64,000 bases of DNA. Source: Siniperca chuatsi (taxonomy: Eukaryota > Chordata > Actinopteri > Centrarchiformes > Sinipercidae). The notes under the pieces were generated by a model. That model was not told where the DNA came from. It worked only from the letters and a program-made list of their open reading frames with translations, and did not search any database. The translations under genes and the position numbers were made by a program. Shown in pieces: positions 10,983 through 22,735 of this stretch. The stretch spans positions 23,337,012 to 23,401,011 of the forward strand of contig NC_058063.1 in the NCBI RefSeq assembly GCF_020085105.1. The letters run 5' to 3'. Within the stretch, counting starts at the first letter, position 1. Each line of letters begins with the position of its first letter.

Positions 10983-13434
10983 TTAGACACACTTGTGTTT
11001 CTTCAGCTGAGTTGCCCAGCTGAAGTTTTTCTTACATTTGACACACCAGTACGGCTTGTGTCCAGTGTGGACATGCTGATGCTCTGAGAGATTGGATGAT
11101 GAAATAAAACATTTGTAACAGTGTTGACACTTGTGTGGTTTGAGTCTAGCGTGGACAAGCTTGTGTCTGTGATATGAAGATGAACTTCTATAACTCTTCC
11201 CACACTGTGCACAGCTGTATGGTTTCTCTCCAGTGTGGATATGTTCATGATTCTTGTATGCAGTGTAGGAAATAAAGATCTGCCCACATAACTGACAAGG
11301 GTAAATTTTTTCTTTAGTGTGGATGTTTCTGTGTTTTGTGTAATGACTCAGATGAGTGAATCTCTTCCCACACTCCTCACAGCTATATGGTTTCAGTCCA
11401 GTGTGGATCCGTTCATGTACCCTGCGGTCTGATGAAGTAATGAAAGACTTCTCACAGTGTCTGCAGTGGTAAGGTTTCTCTCCAGTGTGAAGTCGTTGGT
11501 GGTATGCTTTCCAGTCAAGCGAAGGTTTTCCCACATAGGCCACACTGGTATGATTTCTCTCCAGTGTGAATGAATTGGTGTTTCCTGAGGTGACATGACT
11601 GAGAGAAAGCTTTACCACACTGGTCACAGCTGAAGGGTTTCTCTCCACTATGAGTTCGCTGGTGGGTTCTATAGTTATCTAACCTTGAGAAAGTTTTCCC
11701 ACATTGCTCACAGCTGTAAGGTTTCTCTCCGGTGTGAACTCTCTGATGACGCTTTAGAGCTCCCGGTGTCATGAACCCTTTGTCACACTGCTGACAGCAG
11801 TGAGGTTTCTCCTCACTGTGATATGTTTGACGGTGAATGTTTAGTCGTCCTGATGATATGAATCCATTGCCACACTCCTGACACTGGTATGGTTTCTCTC
11901 CAGTGTGAACTCTCTGATGAATCTTTAATTGATGTGATGTAGGGAACTCTTTGTCACACTGTTGACAGCGGTGAGATCTGTGTTTTTTTGTGCCTCTCTG
12001 TTTCTATAGTGACAGACAAAGACACACAGAGAAAAAGTATATTGTAAGTGAGGTGTAGTGGTGGACCAAAGATAAAATGCTCATCTCTGGTTTCAAAAAT
12101 CTATTAAATATTTCTCCTGCCTAGAAAAGAAATAAGGTTAGCCGAAAAACAAGCCTAGCTGGAGTTCCCAGTGCATAAACAAGGACATAATCCCTCACTG
12201 GCTTCCCACCTGACAACTGAACTCAGGTCTCTGCAGTAGTGGGCCACATGGACACTCCAATGGTTTTAAGATAACAACCCCGTGTTTGTGTGAGTCCATA
12301 CTGCAGCACACATGATTGTTTTGCATCAAAATACCAAAGCAAATTTCTTGTATGTGTAAACCTACTTGGTTTACACATACAATGAAGCTGATTCTGTTCT
12401 GAATAAAATGCTTATATAGAGCTAAAGTCATGACATCACTTCCTGTCTGGCCTCTGTTCCACTAGCTTCTATAGTTTAATAAAATCTCTCATTAGCGATC
12501 ATTCAGTGAGGTCCCAGAATTTACTTTCTGTCTTCTCAAAGAAATCAGCTCCACTAAAGCAGTTGCTATTAGAAACTGAAACACACACAAAAAAAACTAC
12601 AGCTCCCATGAAAATGCAGTGTGGGCACTCCGTAAAATCCATCCATCCATCCTCAATCCATAAAATTCACCAACGCTCTCTTCTAAAGTCACTTTCCAGG
12701 TTCTTATTTTTAATCTGTCTATAAAACTTCATGACAGGTCTGAACTAACCACAGACGCTCGCCTTGTTTGTTGAGCCACGATGTTAAATCCTCAAACGTC
12801 TGTGGGTTTATGGGAAATGGTGTTCGTTAAAGGTTGCTAAAGACTAGAAATATTAAATAACAAATTTATTTTGTATTAGGTTTTTATTGCAATATATGTA
12901 TAAAGTTAATTACTACACAATCAATATATTTATTACATCTTTATACAGAGTTTACACTTTATTTTATTATATGTGCTTCTTATCAAGCTCAGAAAAATGC
13001 CCACTCCCACATTATTTAACCAGCTACTTTTTCTTTGGTATCAGTCCCGTGAGCTTTGCCTCATGTTTGCTCATTACATACTTTGTACTGCAGAGAGTCC
13101 AGTCACCTCTTTAATGTTGTATTGTTTTGGTTGTATTGAGTTGGGAACCCCATATTGTCTATTGAATTGTATCAAGAACAAAGCATATCTTTTATATTCC
13201 TACACTGCATGTACAGGTTTGTATCCATCCAGTTAGCCAAAAACTATCCTTTTTATTCTTGCTATCATTATTAATTTCATAGCTCTATTTAAAACAAAGA
13301 AGAAAGAAGATCAAATCATAATGTTGATATCTAAAGTCAAGAGTATTTAAATCTATCCTGAAATGAAAAAAACAATATGAAGAAATACAAAGCACTTTCA
13401 GTAAAAGTGATTTTACATTTTGTGGAGAACTCAT
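10983..13434 (-). pseudogene. C2H2 zinc-finger gene 2, frameshifted in finger 6
   Basis: It has the same design as gene 1: coding exon 13,434-13,417 (MSSPQN, donor GTAAAA) and finger exon 12,003-10,983 after a CTATAG acceptor. The exon is 1,021 nt, not a multiple of three. The frame from the acceptor ends at a TGA at 11,515-11,517 after five complete fingers and the start of the sixth. A second frame resumes inside finger 6 and covers six more fingers to the stop at 10,983. Finger 6 has 31 nt between its second Cys and first His instead of 36, so five bases are missing. Twelve finger units are recognisable, and the last again ends HKCV. Unless the gap is a sequence error, the product is a truncated protein of about 168 residues or nothing. 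Confidence 0.8.
12596..12608 (+). promoter_or_regulatory. ACTACAnYTCCCA-type motif in the gene 2 intron
   Basis: ACTACAGCTCCCA lies in a stretch (12,430-12,620) distantly similar to 1,030-1,250, including GTCATGACATCACTTCCTGT (CRE half-site next to an ETS core). Function is inferred only. Confidence 0.3.
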
Positions 13435-14770
13435 GCCTCTTCCTCAGACAGATGTTCTGAAATCAGACAAAATGGTTGACGATGTCCCTCTCCTCCTTGT
13501 CAGAAGTGTCTTATCTCACTACCGAGCTGTGAACTCAACAGACACATAAGACAGGAAACAGGAATAAAAACTTTATAAGTCTTCATGTTGGAGTCAATGC
13601 AGTCCTGGCAGGTACTAATGTGAGGGAGAGCCACCAAACTATAAGAGCTTCTAAACTCTCCAGTTTCTGCTGCAGATATTCAGATGCAGAACACAAAGAG
13701 TGAATGACAGGAAGTGAAAGTCAGAGCAGCTGTTGGAGAAGAAACCGACTGTGGTTTAGAGTTGAGTCACTTCCCCAACAAGAAGACAAAGTTTCATAAA
13801 AAAAAAAATAATAATAATCACCCTAAAAACTCATTAACTATCCATTCAATGGACTGCTGTCCAAACACTGCAAAGTTAAATCAAATAATAAAGTTTTTAC
13901 TGAACTGCTCAGTAAAATATGAGGATTCAATTTACTACGACTCTCATGATGCCTTGATAATAATAATCCTACATCTGTGAAATCATATTAACAGTATTTG
14001 TGTTTATTTATTTTTTATAAGGAGATAAACATTACTGCACAACCTTTACTTTTACTTTAAAGACATTTCCTATGTATGTTTTACTCATATTATACATATT
14101 TCCAAAATATAAATAAAAACTAAATTCAGTTATAATCCCACAGAATTTTATTCCTACAGTAGTATGACCTTCATGTAGATTCAAATGTTACAAATTTGAT
14201 ACAATAATGATCATAAATGATTGAGCACATTTAAATTAACTATAATATTTTAAATAGTAAAATAATGAGTGCTGTCATTATCATCACAGATATAATTTAA
14301 TATTCTATCATACAGAACATAATTCAGAAAGCAGTTATTGGAGAGGGAGTTAAATCTTGGTCTGATAATATTTTATTAACTAACAGGGTGTAAATATTTC
14401 TGTGACTTCCTGTATGAACTACTGAGGCTGCTGGAAACTTCTTCTGTTCTCAAAGTCTTTGCAGAGAGAATTAATCTGAACAAGCCTGCTCGTGTTCTGG
14501 GAGGCAGCAGCATTAAACAAAGTCAGCAAACAGTCTCACCGTTTCCCGCGAATTCTCCAACTTGTTGATTCCAAAATTCTCAGGCGGTTTGGCATTGTGA
14601 TCATCAGTTCAGCCCACTTCTCTGTGTGGAGCCGATTATCAGTCCTCTATGCAAGGGTGTAGGTTTAGTTTCAGAGGTGCGGTGAATGAATGAAATGAAT
14701 ATGTCATCATGGCTGACACCACGAGGATCAGCAGCGACAGGAAGCAGCCAGCTTCAAATCACCACAGGAG
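13220..14770. repeat. Segmental duplication matching 44.8-46.3 kb
   Basis: From GTTTGTATCCATCCAGTTAG onward this region matches 44,803 onward, through the first exon of the zinc-finger gene and about 1.3 kb of upstream flank, with small indels. It shows that genes 2 and 3 share their 5' half and promoter area. Confidence 0.8.
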
Positions 14771-14948
14771 CCACGTGACTGGAGATACTTCTTATAGGTC
14801 CGATCCGATCGTTCAATTATTCCATTAAATCTGGCGAACGAAAAACAAAAAAACGAGTCATTATTTCCTTTTTCAGTTTTTCTGTTTTCAGCTGGAAACA
14901 GAAAATATAACAAGGAAATCAAAACAAAATAATAAGTCTAATTTAACT

Positions 14949-14954
14949 GAAAAA

Positions 14955-15017
<63 letters not shown>

Positions 15018-15018
15018 T
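14949..15018. repeat. (GATA)n microsatellite
   Basis: About 17 ATAG/GATA units run uninterrupted, ending next to the terminus of a Tc1-type element. Confidence 0.95.
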
Positions 15019-15030
15019 CTATCTCTATAC

Positions 15031-16110
15031 AGTGGGTACGTAAAGTAGTCAGACCCCTTTAAATTTTTTACTCTTTGTTTCATTGCAGCCATTTGCTAAA
15101 ATCAAAAAAGTTCATTTTATTTCTCATTAATGTACAATCTGCACCCCATCTTGACAAAAAAATGCAGAAATTTGAAATATCACATGGTCATAAGTATTCA
15201 GACCCTTTGCTCAGTATTGAGTAGAAGCACCCTTTTGAGCTAGTACAGCCATGAGTCTTCTCATGTCAGGTTGGATGGTGAACGTTGGTGGACAGCCATT
15301 TTTAGGTCTCTCCAGAGATGCTCAATTGGGTTTAGGTCAGGGCTCTGGCTGGGCCAGTCAAGAATGGTCACAGAGTTGGTCCGAAGCCACTCCTTTGTTA
15401 TTTTAGCTGTGTGCTTAGGGTCATTGTCTTGTTGGAAGGTGAACCTTCGGCCCAATCTGAGGTCCTGAGCACTTTGGAAGAGGTCACACATACTGCTTAG
15501 AATTAACACCAAAAAGTTCAATCTTGGTCTCATCAGACCAAAGGATCTTATTTCTCATAGTCTGGGAGTCCTTCATGTGTTTTCTGGCAAACTCTATGCG
15601 GGCTTTCATATGTCTTGCACTGAGGAGAGGCTTCCGTCGGGCCGCTCTGCCGTAAAGTCCCAACTGGTGGAGGGCTGCAGTGATAGTTTACTTTCTGGAA
15701 CTTTGTCCCATCTCCCTACTGCATCTCTGGAGCTCAGCCACAGTGATCTTTGGGTTCTTCTTTACCTCTCTCACCAAGGCTCTTCTCCCACGATTGCTCA
15801 GTTTGGCTGGACGGCCAGGTCTAGGAAAAGTTCTGGTCGTCCCAAACTTCTTCCATTTAAGGATTATGGAGGCCACTGTGCTCTTAGGAACCTTGAGTGC
15901 TGCAGAAATTCATTTGTAACCTTGGCCAGATCCGTGCCTTGCCACAATTCTGTCTCTGAGTTCCTTGGGCAGTTCCTTCGACCTCATGATTCTCATTTGC
16001 TCTGACATGCACTGTGAGCTGTACGGTCTTATATAGACAGGTGTGTGCCTTTCCTAATCAAGTCCAATCAGTTTAATTAAACATAGCTGGACTCCAATGA
16101 AGGAGTAGAA
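15031..16110 (-). mobile_element. Decayed Tc1-like transposon A
   Basis: The left end starts CAGTGGGTACGTAAAG next to TA, a typical fish Tc1-like terminus. The transposase reads on the minus strand in broken frames. The helix-turn-helix part (GRPAKLSNRGRRAL) lies at 15,688-15,876. [12 protein letters not shown] box with the first catalytic Asp is near 15,515-15,552. QQDNDPKH and [13 protein letters not shown] with the second Asp and the Glu lie in 15,261-15,450. Roughly 200 bases between the first and second catalytic boxes are missing, so the element is non-autonomous. Its right end, near 16,110, abuts the next element. Confidence 0.85.
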
Positions 16111-16111
16111 C

Positions 16112-16706
<595 letters not shown>

Positions 16707-16959
16707 GACAAAAAATTAACAGTTATTGTAATTCCATAATGTTTGAATCTCTTTCTACATCTCTTTGTGTTGACTTTGAAACTGTCTATTACTCTTAATG
16801 TCGGATTTCAAATAATAACAAAAATTACTGTGAATAAGATAGTTAAATATTTTTTATGTTGGTGTCATTTATTCTTTTAAATTTCATTTCAGGGCGTTTT
16901 TATCAAAATTCAGTGCTCACTGCACTTGATGAAGTACAGATCTGAGCATCCTTCTTAAA

Positions 16960-17260
16960 GGGACAGTTCACCTCAAAAACACATATTTCATCTAGATTGT
17001 TTTGGTGTGAGTTGCAGAGTTTTGGAGATATCGGCCGCAGAGATGTCTATCCTATATACAGAATACATTTGAAAAACTCAATCTGACCCGGTTACTCAAG
17101 ATAATCCTCAGATTTGTTGTGAGCAGTTTCATGTAGGAACTATTTTCTTTCTACTGATAGTTCCTACAAGAAACCGCTCACAACAAGGTCCGTGGAGTAA
17201 CTGGGTCATGATTTCTGGAAAGAGATGTTGCTGTTGAGTTTTTCAGGACACTATACAGAA
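16960..17260. mobile_element. Palindromic MITE-like teleost repeat
   Basis: GGGACAGTTCACC at the left, then TTGGTGTGAGTTGCAGAG, is a familiar dispersed fish repeat whose two halves are inverted copies. Here the core is a hairpin of two 30-base arms (17,114-17,143 and 17,157-17,186) with two mismatches and a 13-base loop, so most of the element's middle is deleted. No coding content. Confidence 0.6.
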
Positions 17261-17460
17261 TATTATAGGAAACCAACTGGAAGGTCAAGGTCAAAGTTTA
17301 TTCATATAGCCCATTTGAAACACTCACAGTTGACCAAAGTGCTGAACAGGATTAAAATAAAAAAAGATATGGCGGGGGACAGGGACCGGGGGAGGGGTTT
17401 TTAACGTTCTTCAGGGACGCCTTGTACTAATGCGGATACTGATGATATCAGAGTTTATAG

Positions 17461-17663
17461 CTAGTTTTATTTTAAGTGAGGAAAAATGACTCATTGTTTC
17501 ATTTCACTGGAATTGATCCAGCAATGGTGTCGCCCAACAACGTCCTGATTCCGTCTCACATGATGAACAAGGCTCATCTGACAGCAGCCCAATACAAAGT
17601 CAACTTTAATATCTCCTAAAGAAAACATTTGCTCAGTGCTATAAAAAATAAAACATAATTCAA
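17461..17663. repeat. Local duplication, matches 22,761-22,970
   Basis: The shared text includes TTTCATTTCACTGGAATTGA and GACAGCAGCCCAATACAAA in the same orientation. The copies sit about 2.2 kb upstream of the lectin gene and just beyond the inverted lectin exon relic. They may be lectin-flanking sequence, but no regulatory role is visible. Confidence 0.75.
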
Positions 17664-17998
17664 GGCTGGCTGGACTTTCACAGTGGTGTTTCCTGAGTCA
17701 AGTGTAGCAAACATGAATGTGTTTCCAAACAATGAAAATGATATAGAACAAATACAAAATGACAGTGGCATTCATGCCTGTGGATAAAATTACATGACTT
17801 AGAGGACGTTATACATTTCAGCAGCAGCAATGTTTTATCAACAGTCCTCTAACGTTCTCTAAGTGAAATGGTGTCAGTCATATTTCATGACTTAGTATGT
17901 CCACATGCTGGCACCATTAAGCAAAACCAAAGATGTGTGACGTTTGGATGTTATATTTTTTTATTTTTCATGTAACACCATAGTCAAAGTTTGGAAAC

Positions 17999-18037
<39 letters not shown>
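17999..18037. repeat. (TA)n microsatellite
   Basis: About 19 TA units lie directly upstream of the RLE-type LINE fragment. The open frame running through it is not a real N-terminus. Confidence 0.9.
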
Positions 18038-18038
<1 letters not shown>

Positions 18039-18663
18039 CTACCAATGGCTAGAGCGGGCCAGATTGAAGGACAGCACAGAGGCACTCATCATGGCTGCAC
18101 AGGAGCAGGCCCAGAGCACCAGAGCAATAGAGGCCCAGATCTACCACACCAGACAAGACCCAAGGTGTAGGCTGTGCAAAGAGGCCCCTGAGACAATCCA
18201 GCACATAACTGCAGGGTGTAAGATGCTGGCAGGAAAAGCATACATGGAGCGCCATAACCAAGTAGCTGGCATAGTGTACAGGAACATCTGCACTGAGTAT
18301 GGACTGGAAACCCCGAGGTCAAAGTGGGAAACACCTCCAAAGGTGGTAGAGAATGACCGAGCCAAGATCCTGTGGGACTTCCAGATCCAGACTGACAGAA
18401 TGGTAATGGCGAACCAGCCTGACATCGTGGTGGTTGACAAACAGCAGAGGAAAGCCGTTGTGGTTGACGTGGCGATACCAAGCGATGGCAACATCAGGAA
18501 AAAGGAACATGAAAAACTAGAGAAGTACCAAGGGCTCAGAGAAGAGCTGGAGAAGGCCTGGAAGGTGAAGGCAACAGTGGTGCCCGTGGTCATCGGAGCA
18601 CTCGGGGCAGTGACCCCCAAACTGGAGGAGTGGCTACAGCAGATCCCTGGAAGAACTCTGTAA
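18038..18663 (+). mobile_element. C-terminal end of an RLE-type non-LTR retrotransposon
   Basis: The frame is open to the stop at 18,661-18,663, about 208 residues after the TA run. It carries a CCHC-type box (CRLCKEAP, QHITAGC) and then PDIVVVD and VVDVAIPSD, with KEHEKLEKYQ downstream. This is the arrangement of the restriction-like endonuclease of R2/R4/Dong-type LINEs, which cuts target DNA before reverse transcription. The polymerase domain is absent, so the copy is 5'-truncated, as is usual for LINEs. Exact clade (R4/Rex6/Dong versus R2) is undecided. The reading frame is unusually intact, which suggests recent insertion. Confidence 0.75.
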
Positions 18664-18870
18664 GTCTCTGCATGACCTCGCCCTCTGTTACATTTCTGAT
18701 CTCCTCCTTCCTCATTCCACTCCTCGACCACTCAGATCCCCTGATCTCGGCCTTTTATCCGTCCCCTGCTCCAACCTCAAAACAAAAGGTGATCGCGCCT
18801 TCTGTGTTTTAGCCCCAACCCTCTGGAATCATCTTCCCCAAACTATCAGATTTGCTGAATCTTGCTGAAA

Positions 18871-19015
18871 ATTTTGGTCATTTTGCTAACAAGGGTGATG
18901 GCATCCCCCCCTTGCCCCACTCAAATTGCCTACTGGTTATAGACAAGCCTTTATATAGATCTCCATCCCTGTCTTATATATTGTAATTTATATTTACTTT
19001 ATTTATTCATTTATA
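18871..19015. repeat. Displaced duplicate of 19,275-19,425
   Basis: The sequence ATTTTGGTCATTTTGCTAAC through to TTTATTCATTTATATTTT occurs twice about 400 bases apart. Each copy contains the right end of the hAT-like insert plus the following L2 tail. The first copy sits within the L2 coding tail, so it was copied after the hAT insertion. Confidence 0.75.
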
Positions 19016-19055
19016 TTTTTCTTTAAGCAGCTTCTAAAAACTCATCTTTATAGGC

Positions 19056-19333
19056 AGTAGGCAATTTGTTCATTTTTAACAGGGGGGATAGCCCAGCAGT
19101 AGACTTTTAATCCAGAATGGACTTTTACATGTTCAATCTTCCCACAGGCAGCTCAAAACCAGTGTGTCTCATATGATCCGAGATCGTGGTGATTATTAAA
19201 AACAACACTGTGAAGCGCCACTACGAGACAAAGCACAGAGCATCTTTTGAGCAGGTTAACAAGGGGGACGGATTTTGGTCATTTTGCTAACAAGGGGGAT
19301 GGCATCCCCCCTCGTCCCCCCCAAATTGCCTAC
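19056..19333 (+). mobile_element. Short hAT-like element with BED-finger relic
   Basis: The ends CAGTAGGCAATTTG and CAAATTGCCTACTG are perfect 14-base inverted repeats. The flanks TTTATAGG and TTTATAGA resemble an 8-bp target duplication, as expected for hAT. Inside, about 19,155-19,258 reads KPVCLI, stop, SEIVV, then KRHYETKH: a BED/C2H2-like finger of a hAT transposase in which the second cysteine codon has become TGA. Non-autonomous. Confidence 0.65.
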
Positions 19334-19665
19334 TGTTTATAGACAAGCCTTTATATAGATCTCCATCCCTGTCTTTTATATTGTAATTTATATTTACTTT
19401 ATTTATTCATTTATATTTTCTTGCATGTGTGAAGCACTGTGTTTTAAAACGTGGTATAAAAATAAAGCTTTACTTACTTAAATGAAAATTAACTTGCATG
19501 TTTATTTAGTCATCATAAAACAGCTCCTTTGGTTACAAACATTATGCAAACATCATGGTGAACATGATGCCTGTTGACGTGTATTTTAGTTTGAGTTTCT
19601 TTGTGTGTTTTCAGTGTGCGTGTCTTTAGTTCCTGGTTGTGTGAGGGACGGCACGAGAAGTAACT

Positions 19666-19673
19666 GTATATAA
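19666..19673 (+). promoter_or_regulatory. TATA box of the lectin gene
   Basis: TATATAAG lies about 30 bases before a probable start site near 19,697. A non-coding first exon follows, ending CAGCAG at 19,764 with donor GTTTGC. Confidence 0.65.
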
Positions 19674-19903
19674 GAGCTGGTGTTTCTCCTGTTCAGCACC
19701 TCCACACAGGACGACTGAAGCTACTGACGCTGACAAGGAAGAAGAGAAGATCATTCTGCAGCAGGTTTGCTTACAAACTGTCATTATATATTGAATTAAC
19801 TGCCACTGCAGGTCGTCTCTTCCCTGGAGGAGTAATACTAACACGTCCCTGTCTGTCTTTATTAAAGGTAATCATCATCTTTGACATCTGCATCATCTCC
19901 ACC

Positions 19904-21420
19904 ATGAAGATGCTGACTGTGTCTGCACTTCTTTGTGCCATGATGGCTCTGACCACAGCTGCTGGTGAGTTTTAATCCATATGTGAGTGAGTGTGAAAGA
20001 GCAAGAGCTTATGCACATTTGTCTGTACACGGCAACAAGGGTAGATGAAGAAATTAACTCACTGGAGGGTCAAAATGTCCTTCCTGCTCTTCCAGGCGCA
20101 GGGGATGAACCTGGGACAGAGGGAACTATTGTCCAAGGTGAGTGCATATTTCTGTACATTTGTAAATCTAATTTATGAGACATGAGTATTACTGCATGTA
20201 CACAGAAAGAAATTGAATGCATTCATAAACACACAATGACAACAGCAGACAACTTAAATCAGTAACTGCTATGTCAAACTGTGCAGCTCGTCCAGCCGCA
20301 GAGGCCGGAAATTCTACCGACTCAACAGGTCAGTGGGTACTTTTCCGGAATTGCACTAAAATACACTTTGTCATGATGTTCTCCTGTAAACAAACAGAAA
20401 GACTACTGTGGACTCATTATCCACTCTTGTCTGTTTGACTTCAGCAGAGGGTCATGTTGTCAAGAGGTCCACATCTTGTCCTGGTGGTTGGACTGAGCTC
20501 AATGGTCGCTGTTTCCTCTACATTCCACGAACCATGACTTGGCCTCAGGCTGAGGTAATCAGGATTATCTTTATTCAGTGAGGCTTCTACACTACGTTTA
20601 TTCTGTTCACTACTTTCTACACTCAGTTAATTGGCATCGTGTACAGAGTTTTCTTCTTTCTCCGCTGTAGAAAAACTGTCTGGTCTTGGGTGGAAACCTT
20701 GCATCTGTGCACAACATTCAGGAGTACCGTGCGATTCAGAATATAACAGCGAGGATCACTCGTGATCAGAAAGAAGCATGGATTGGAGGGTCTGATGCAG
20801 AAGAGGTATATTATTCATCATTATATAATAGTTATTTAATTAAAGAATTATTGTCTTGACTCTTATACGTACAATAATTTCTTCTGTATTAAAGAACGGA
20901 TCTTGGTTCTGGAGTGATGGAACGGGTTTCTACTTTTCTAACTGGTGTCCTGGAGAGCCTATTAACGATCGTTGGCAGAACTGTCTACAAATTAATTATT
21001 CAGGTAAATTCTAACTCCGTATTTTCCTTGAGAGCTCAGTGTACGATTGGTGTAAATGGAACAGGATGAATATAAAAGACAAATGACTGATAAACAATTA
21101 AAATATCTTTGGCTTTATGAAATCACTTGAATGTTACCAATGCATGGCATTATATCACACACTACAAAATACTGAGTATTGGTTTTGAGATTGATTAGTA
21201 ACCTATTAATGCAGCTATAAAAACTGTGAGGTAGTGATGACAACAGCCTAAAGTTTAACTGTGAGTGGTGCTGTTCAAACCGACAGGATATCCCAGGATG
21301 AATGATCTGTCTACATAATGATGTGAGACCACTGTGTTTTTGGTATTTACAGGTCAGAAATGCTGGGATGACGTGTCGTGTGATCGTCAGTTACCCTCTG
21401 TCTGTGTTAGAAAACGCTGA
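19904..21420 (+). CDS. Secreted C-type lectin (ladderlectin/type II AFP-like)
   Basis: Probable secreted carbohydrate- or ice-binding-type lectin domain protein of the fish ladderlectin/nattectin group. Coding exons are 19,904-19,964, 20,096-20,137, 20,287-20,328, 20,445-20,554, 20,671-20,805, 20,895-21,003 and 21,353-21,420. All junctions are GT/AG, phases agree, and the total is 188 residues. Residues 1-20 form a hydrophobic signal peptide. A short acidic linker follows, with a dibasic KR at 55-56. The lectin fold starts at CPGGW (60-64) and includes WIGG, the NWCPGEP loop and CWDD near the end. The usual EPN sugar/calcium motif is EPI here, so calcium binding may be changed. Exon 4 has a CAGCAG acceptor that could add or drop one Ala. 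A possible ATTAAA poly(A) signal is at 21,733-21,738. Confidence 0.88.
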
Positions 21421-21739
21421 TAAAGGCATGAAGTACCTGTCAAAAACACAAACACTGATCAACCTGTGTTTGTGTGTCTGCTTGGAAACTCGTCTCTCTT
21501 TACACCACAGTCTCATATATAACCTGAAGGCTCTATATCTCATTTCACATCTTTATTCTTCTCTATCGCTGTAACACTACTGAAGGAACGAAGCAACAAG
21601 TGACATGAACTGGAGCTGGATTGTCTCTGAGGCCTCTAATAAGGGCAGACTGGATGTGTTATGAAAATAATGCTTTAAGCACAACTTTATTCTGCAGAGT
21701 GAACTGTTCTTTCTTTGTCTTTAAAAGACAAAATTAAAA

Positions 21740-22390
21740 GTCTCAAGCATTGAAACAAGCTGGTCTGTGTCATGTTTCCTGTTTGATTGGGTATAATTGT
21801 CCTGAATCTCAGAGAGCTTCAGCTATAATACCATTAAATACTGTACATTGTAAATATTGGGAGAGTACCTAGTGAAAATTTCCAAAACATAATGTGAGAT
21901 GGTACAAGAGCGATCTTATCCAAACCTCTAATGGATCTTCCTATTCAAAGTTTCCCAAAGCGTCAGACAGCGTTTGGTTTAGTTGAACCCTCCGACAGGG
22001 GCTAATATAATATAGTATATTATTGGATTACAATTATTGATGCATTCATGTGCAAGCAACATTTTAATCTTGTAGCTGGGTGAAGCAGAGTTCATTTTAT
22101 CTAATGTATAACAATGCAGCAACACTGTCCCATGTACTTATCTCCAAATTTGGTGATTCTGAATTTTTCTAAACTGAAGGATGAAATGTTCCTTTATGGG
22201 TTGAGAAACGTCTCCTACTTCTTAAGCTAAATAAACAATTAAAAAACCAATTAGATTGTCTAAAAATGCAGTTTCACAAAGTTGAAAAGCTCCTGAAAAG
22301 TTTGACACTTTCGAGATACATGGTTTTGATAGGACAGTGAAGAGATTTTATTTGTTGATCATATTTTTTGTATGTAAAATCTGCATCTGC
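21740..22390. other. Non-coding 3' flank of the lectin gene
   Basis: No exon or recognisable transposon; AT-rich. Confidence 0.4.
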
Positions 22391-22560
22391 AAAGTACTTA
22401 ATTAAATGTAGTGGAGTATAAAGTGCAGTATTTCACACAGAAATGTGGTGGAGTAGAAGTATAAAGTCTCAGAAAATGAAAATAGAAAATACATATAACT
22501 AAAAATTGTACTCAGGTAGAGTACTTGAGTAAATGTACTTAGTTACACTTCAGCACTGCC
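22390..22560. repeat. Teleost interspersed repeat
   Basis: Text such as GTAGTGGAGTATAAAGTGCA and GAGTACTTGAGTAAATGTAC belongs to the same dispersed family as 5.0 kb and 26.5 kb, here next to the lectin exon relic. Confidence 0.5.
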
Positions 22561-22573
22561 AGTAAATACTCAC

Positions 22574-22735
22574 CAGCAGCTGGGAGTCAGAGCCATCAGG
22601 GCACAAACAAACAGTGACACAGTCAGCATCTTAATGGTGGAGATGATATTAAAGATGATGAAAACCTTTAATAAAGAGAGACAGACATGTTACTACTTCA
22701 GGGAGCAGGCGACTTGTCCGATACTGTCAGGACTT
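22574..22735 (-). pseudogene. Inverted relic of the lectin signal-peptide exon
   Basis: On the minus strand 22,665-22,574 matches lectin coding exon 1, and the preceding intron end (to 22,735) also matches. The acceptor TTATTAAAG and donor GGTGAG are kept. The first ATG is ATT (22,633-22,635), although an in-frame second ATG follows. An extra base near the end of the exon (CTCCCAGC versus CCACAGC) shifts the frame. No further lectin exons are found downstream on the minus strand before the functional gene, so it is an isolated relic. Confidence 0.8.

Larger units (their letters stand above)
18664..19485 (+). mobile_element. L2-type LINE 3' end, split by other insertions
   Basis: After 18,664 the frames read DLLLPHSTPRPLRS, TKGDRAF and APTLWNHLP, the conserved tail of fish L2-like LINE proteins. 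This continues as FKQLLKTHLYR at about 19,020-19,055. A hAT-like insert (19,056-19,333) and a copied 145-base piece (18,871-19,015) interrupt it. The 3' tail resumes at 19,334 and ends in ACTTACTT at about 19,480. Confidence 0.65.

Noticed and set aside
13714..13980. 88-residue plus-strand frame upstream of gene 2
   Set aside because: The matching region near 45.3 kb does not keep the frame, so it is not conserved coding sequence.
17944..18037. N-terminal part of the frame entering the RLE LINE
   Set aside because: It consists of the (TA)n repeat and flanking DNA; there is no reverse-transcriptase sequence.
18141..18731. 196-residue minus-strand frame
   Set aside because: It is the antisense of the RLE endonuclease frame and has no domain.
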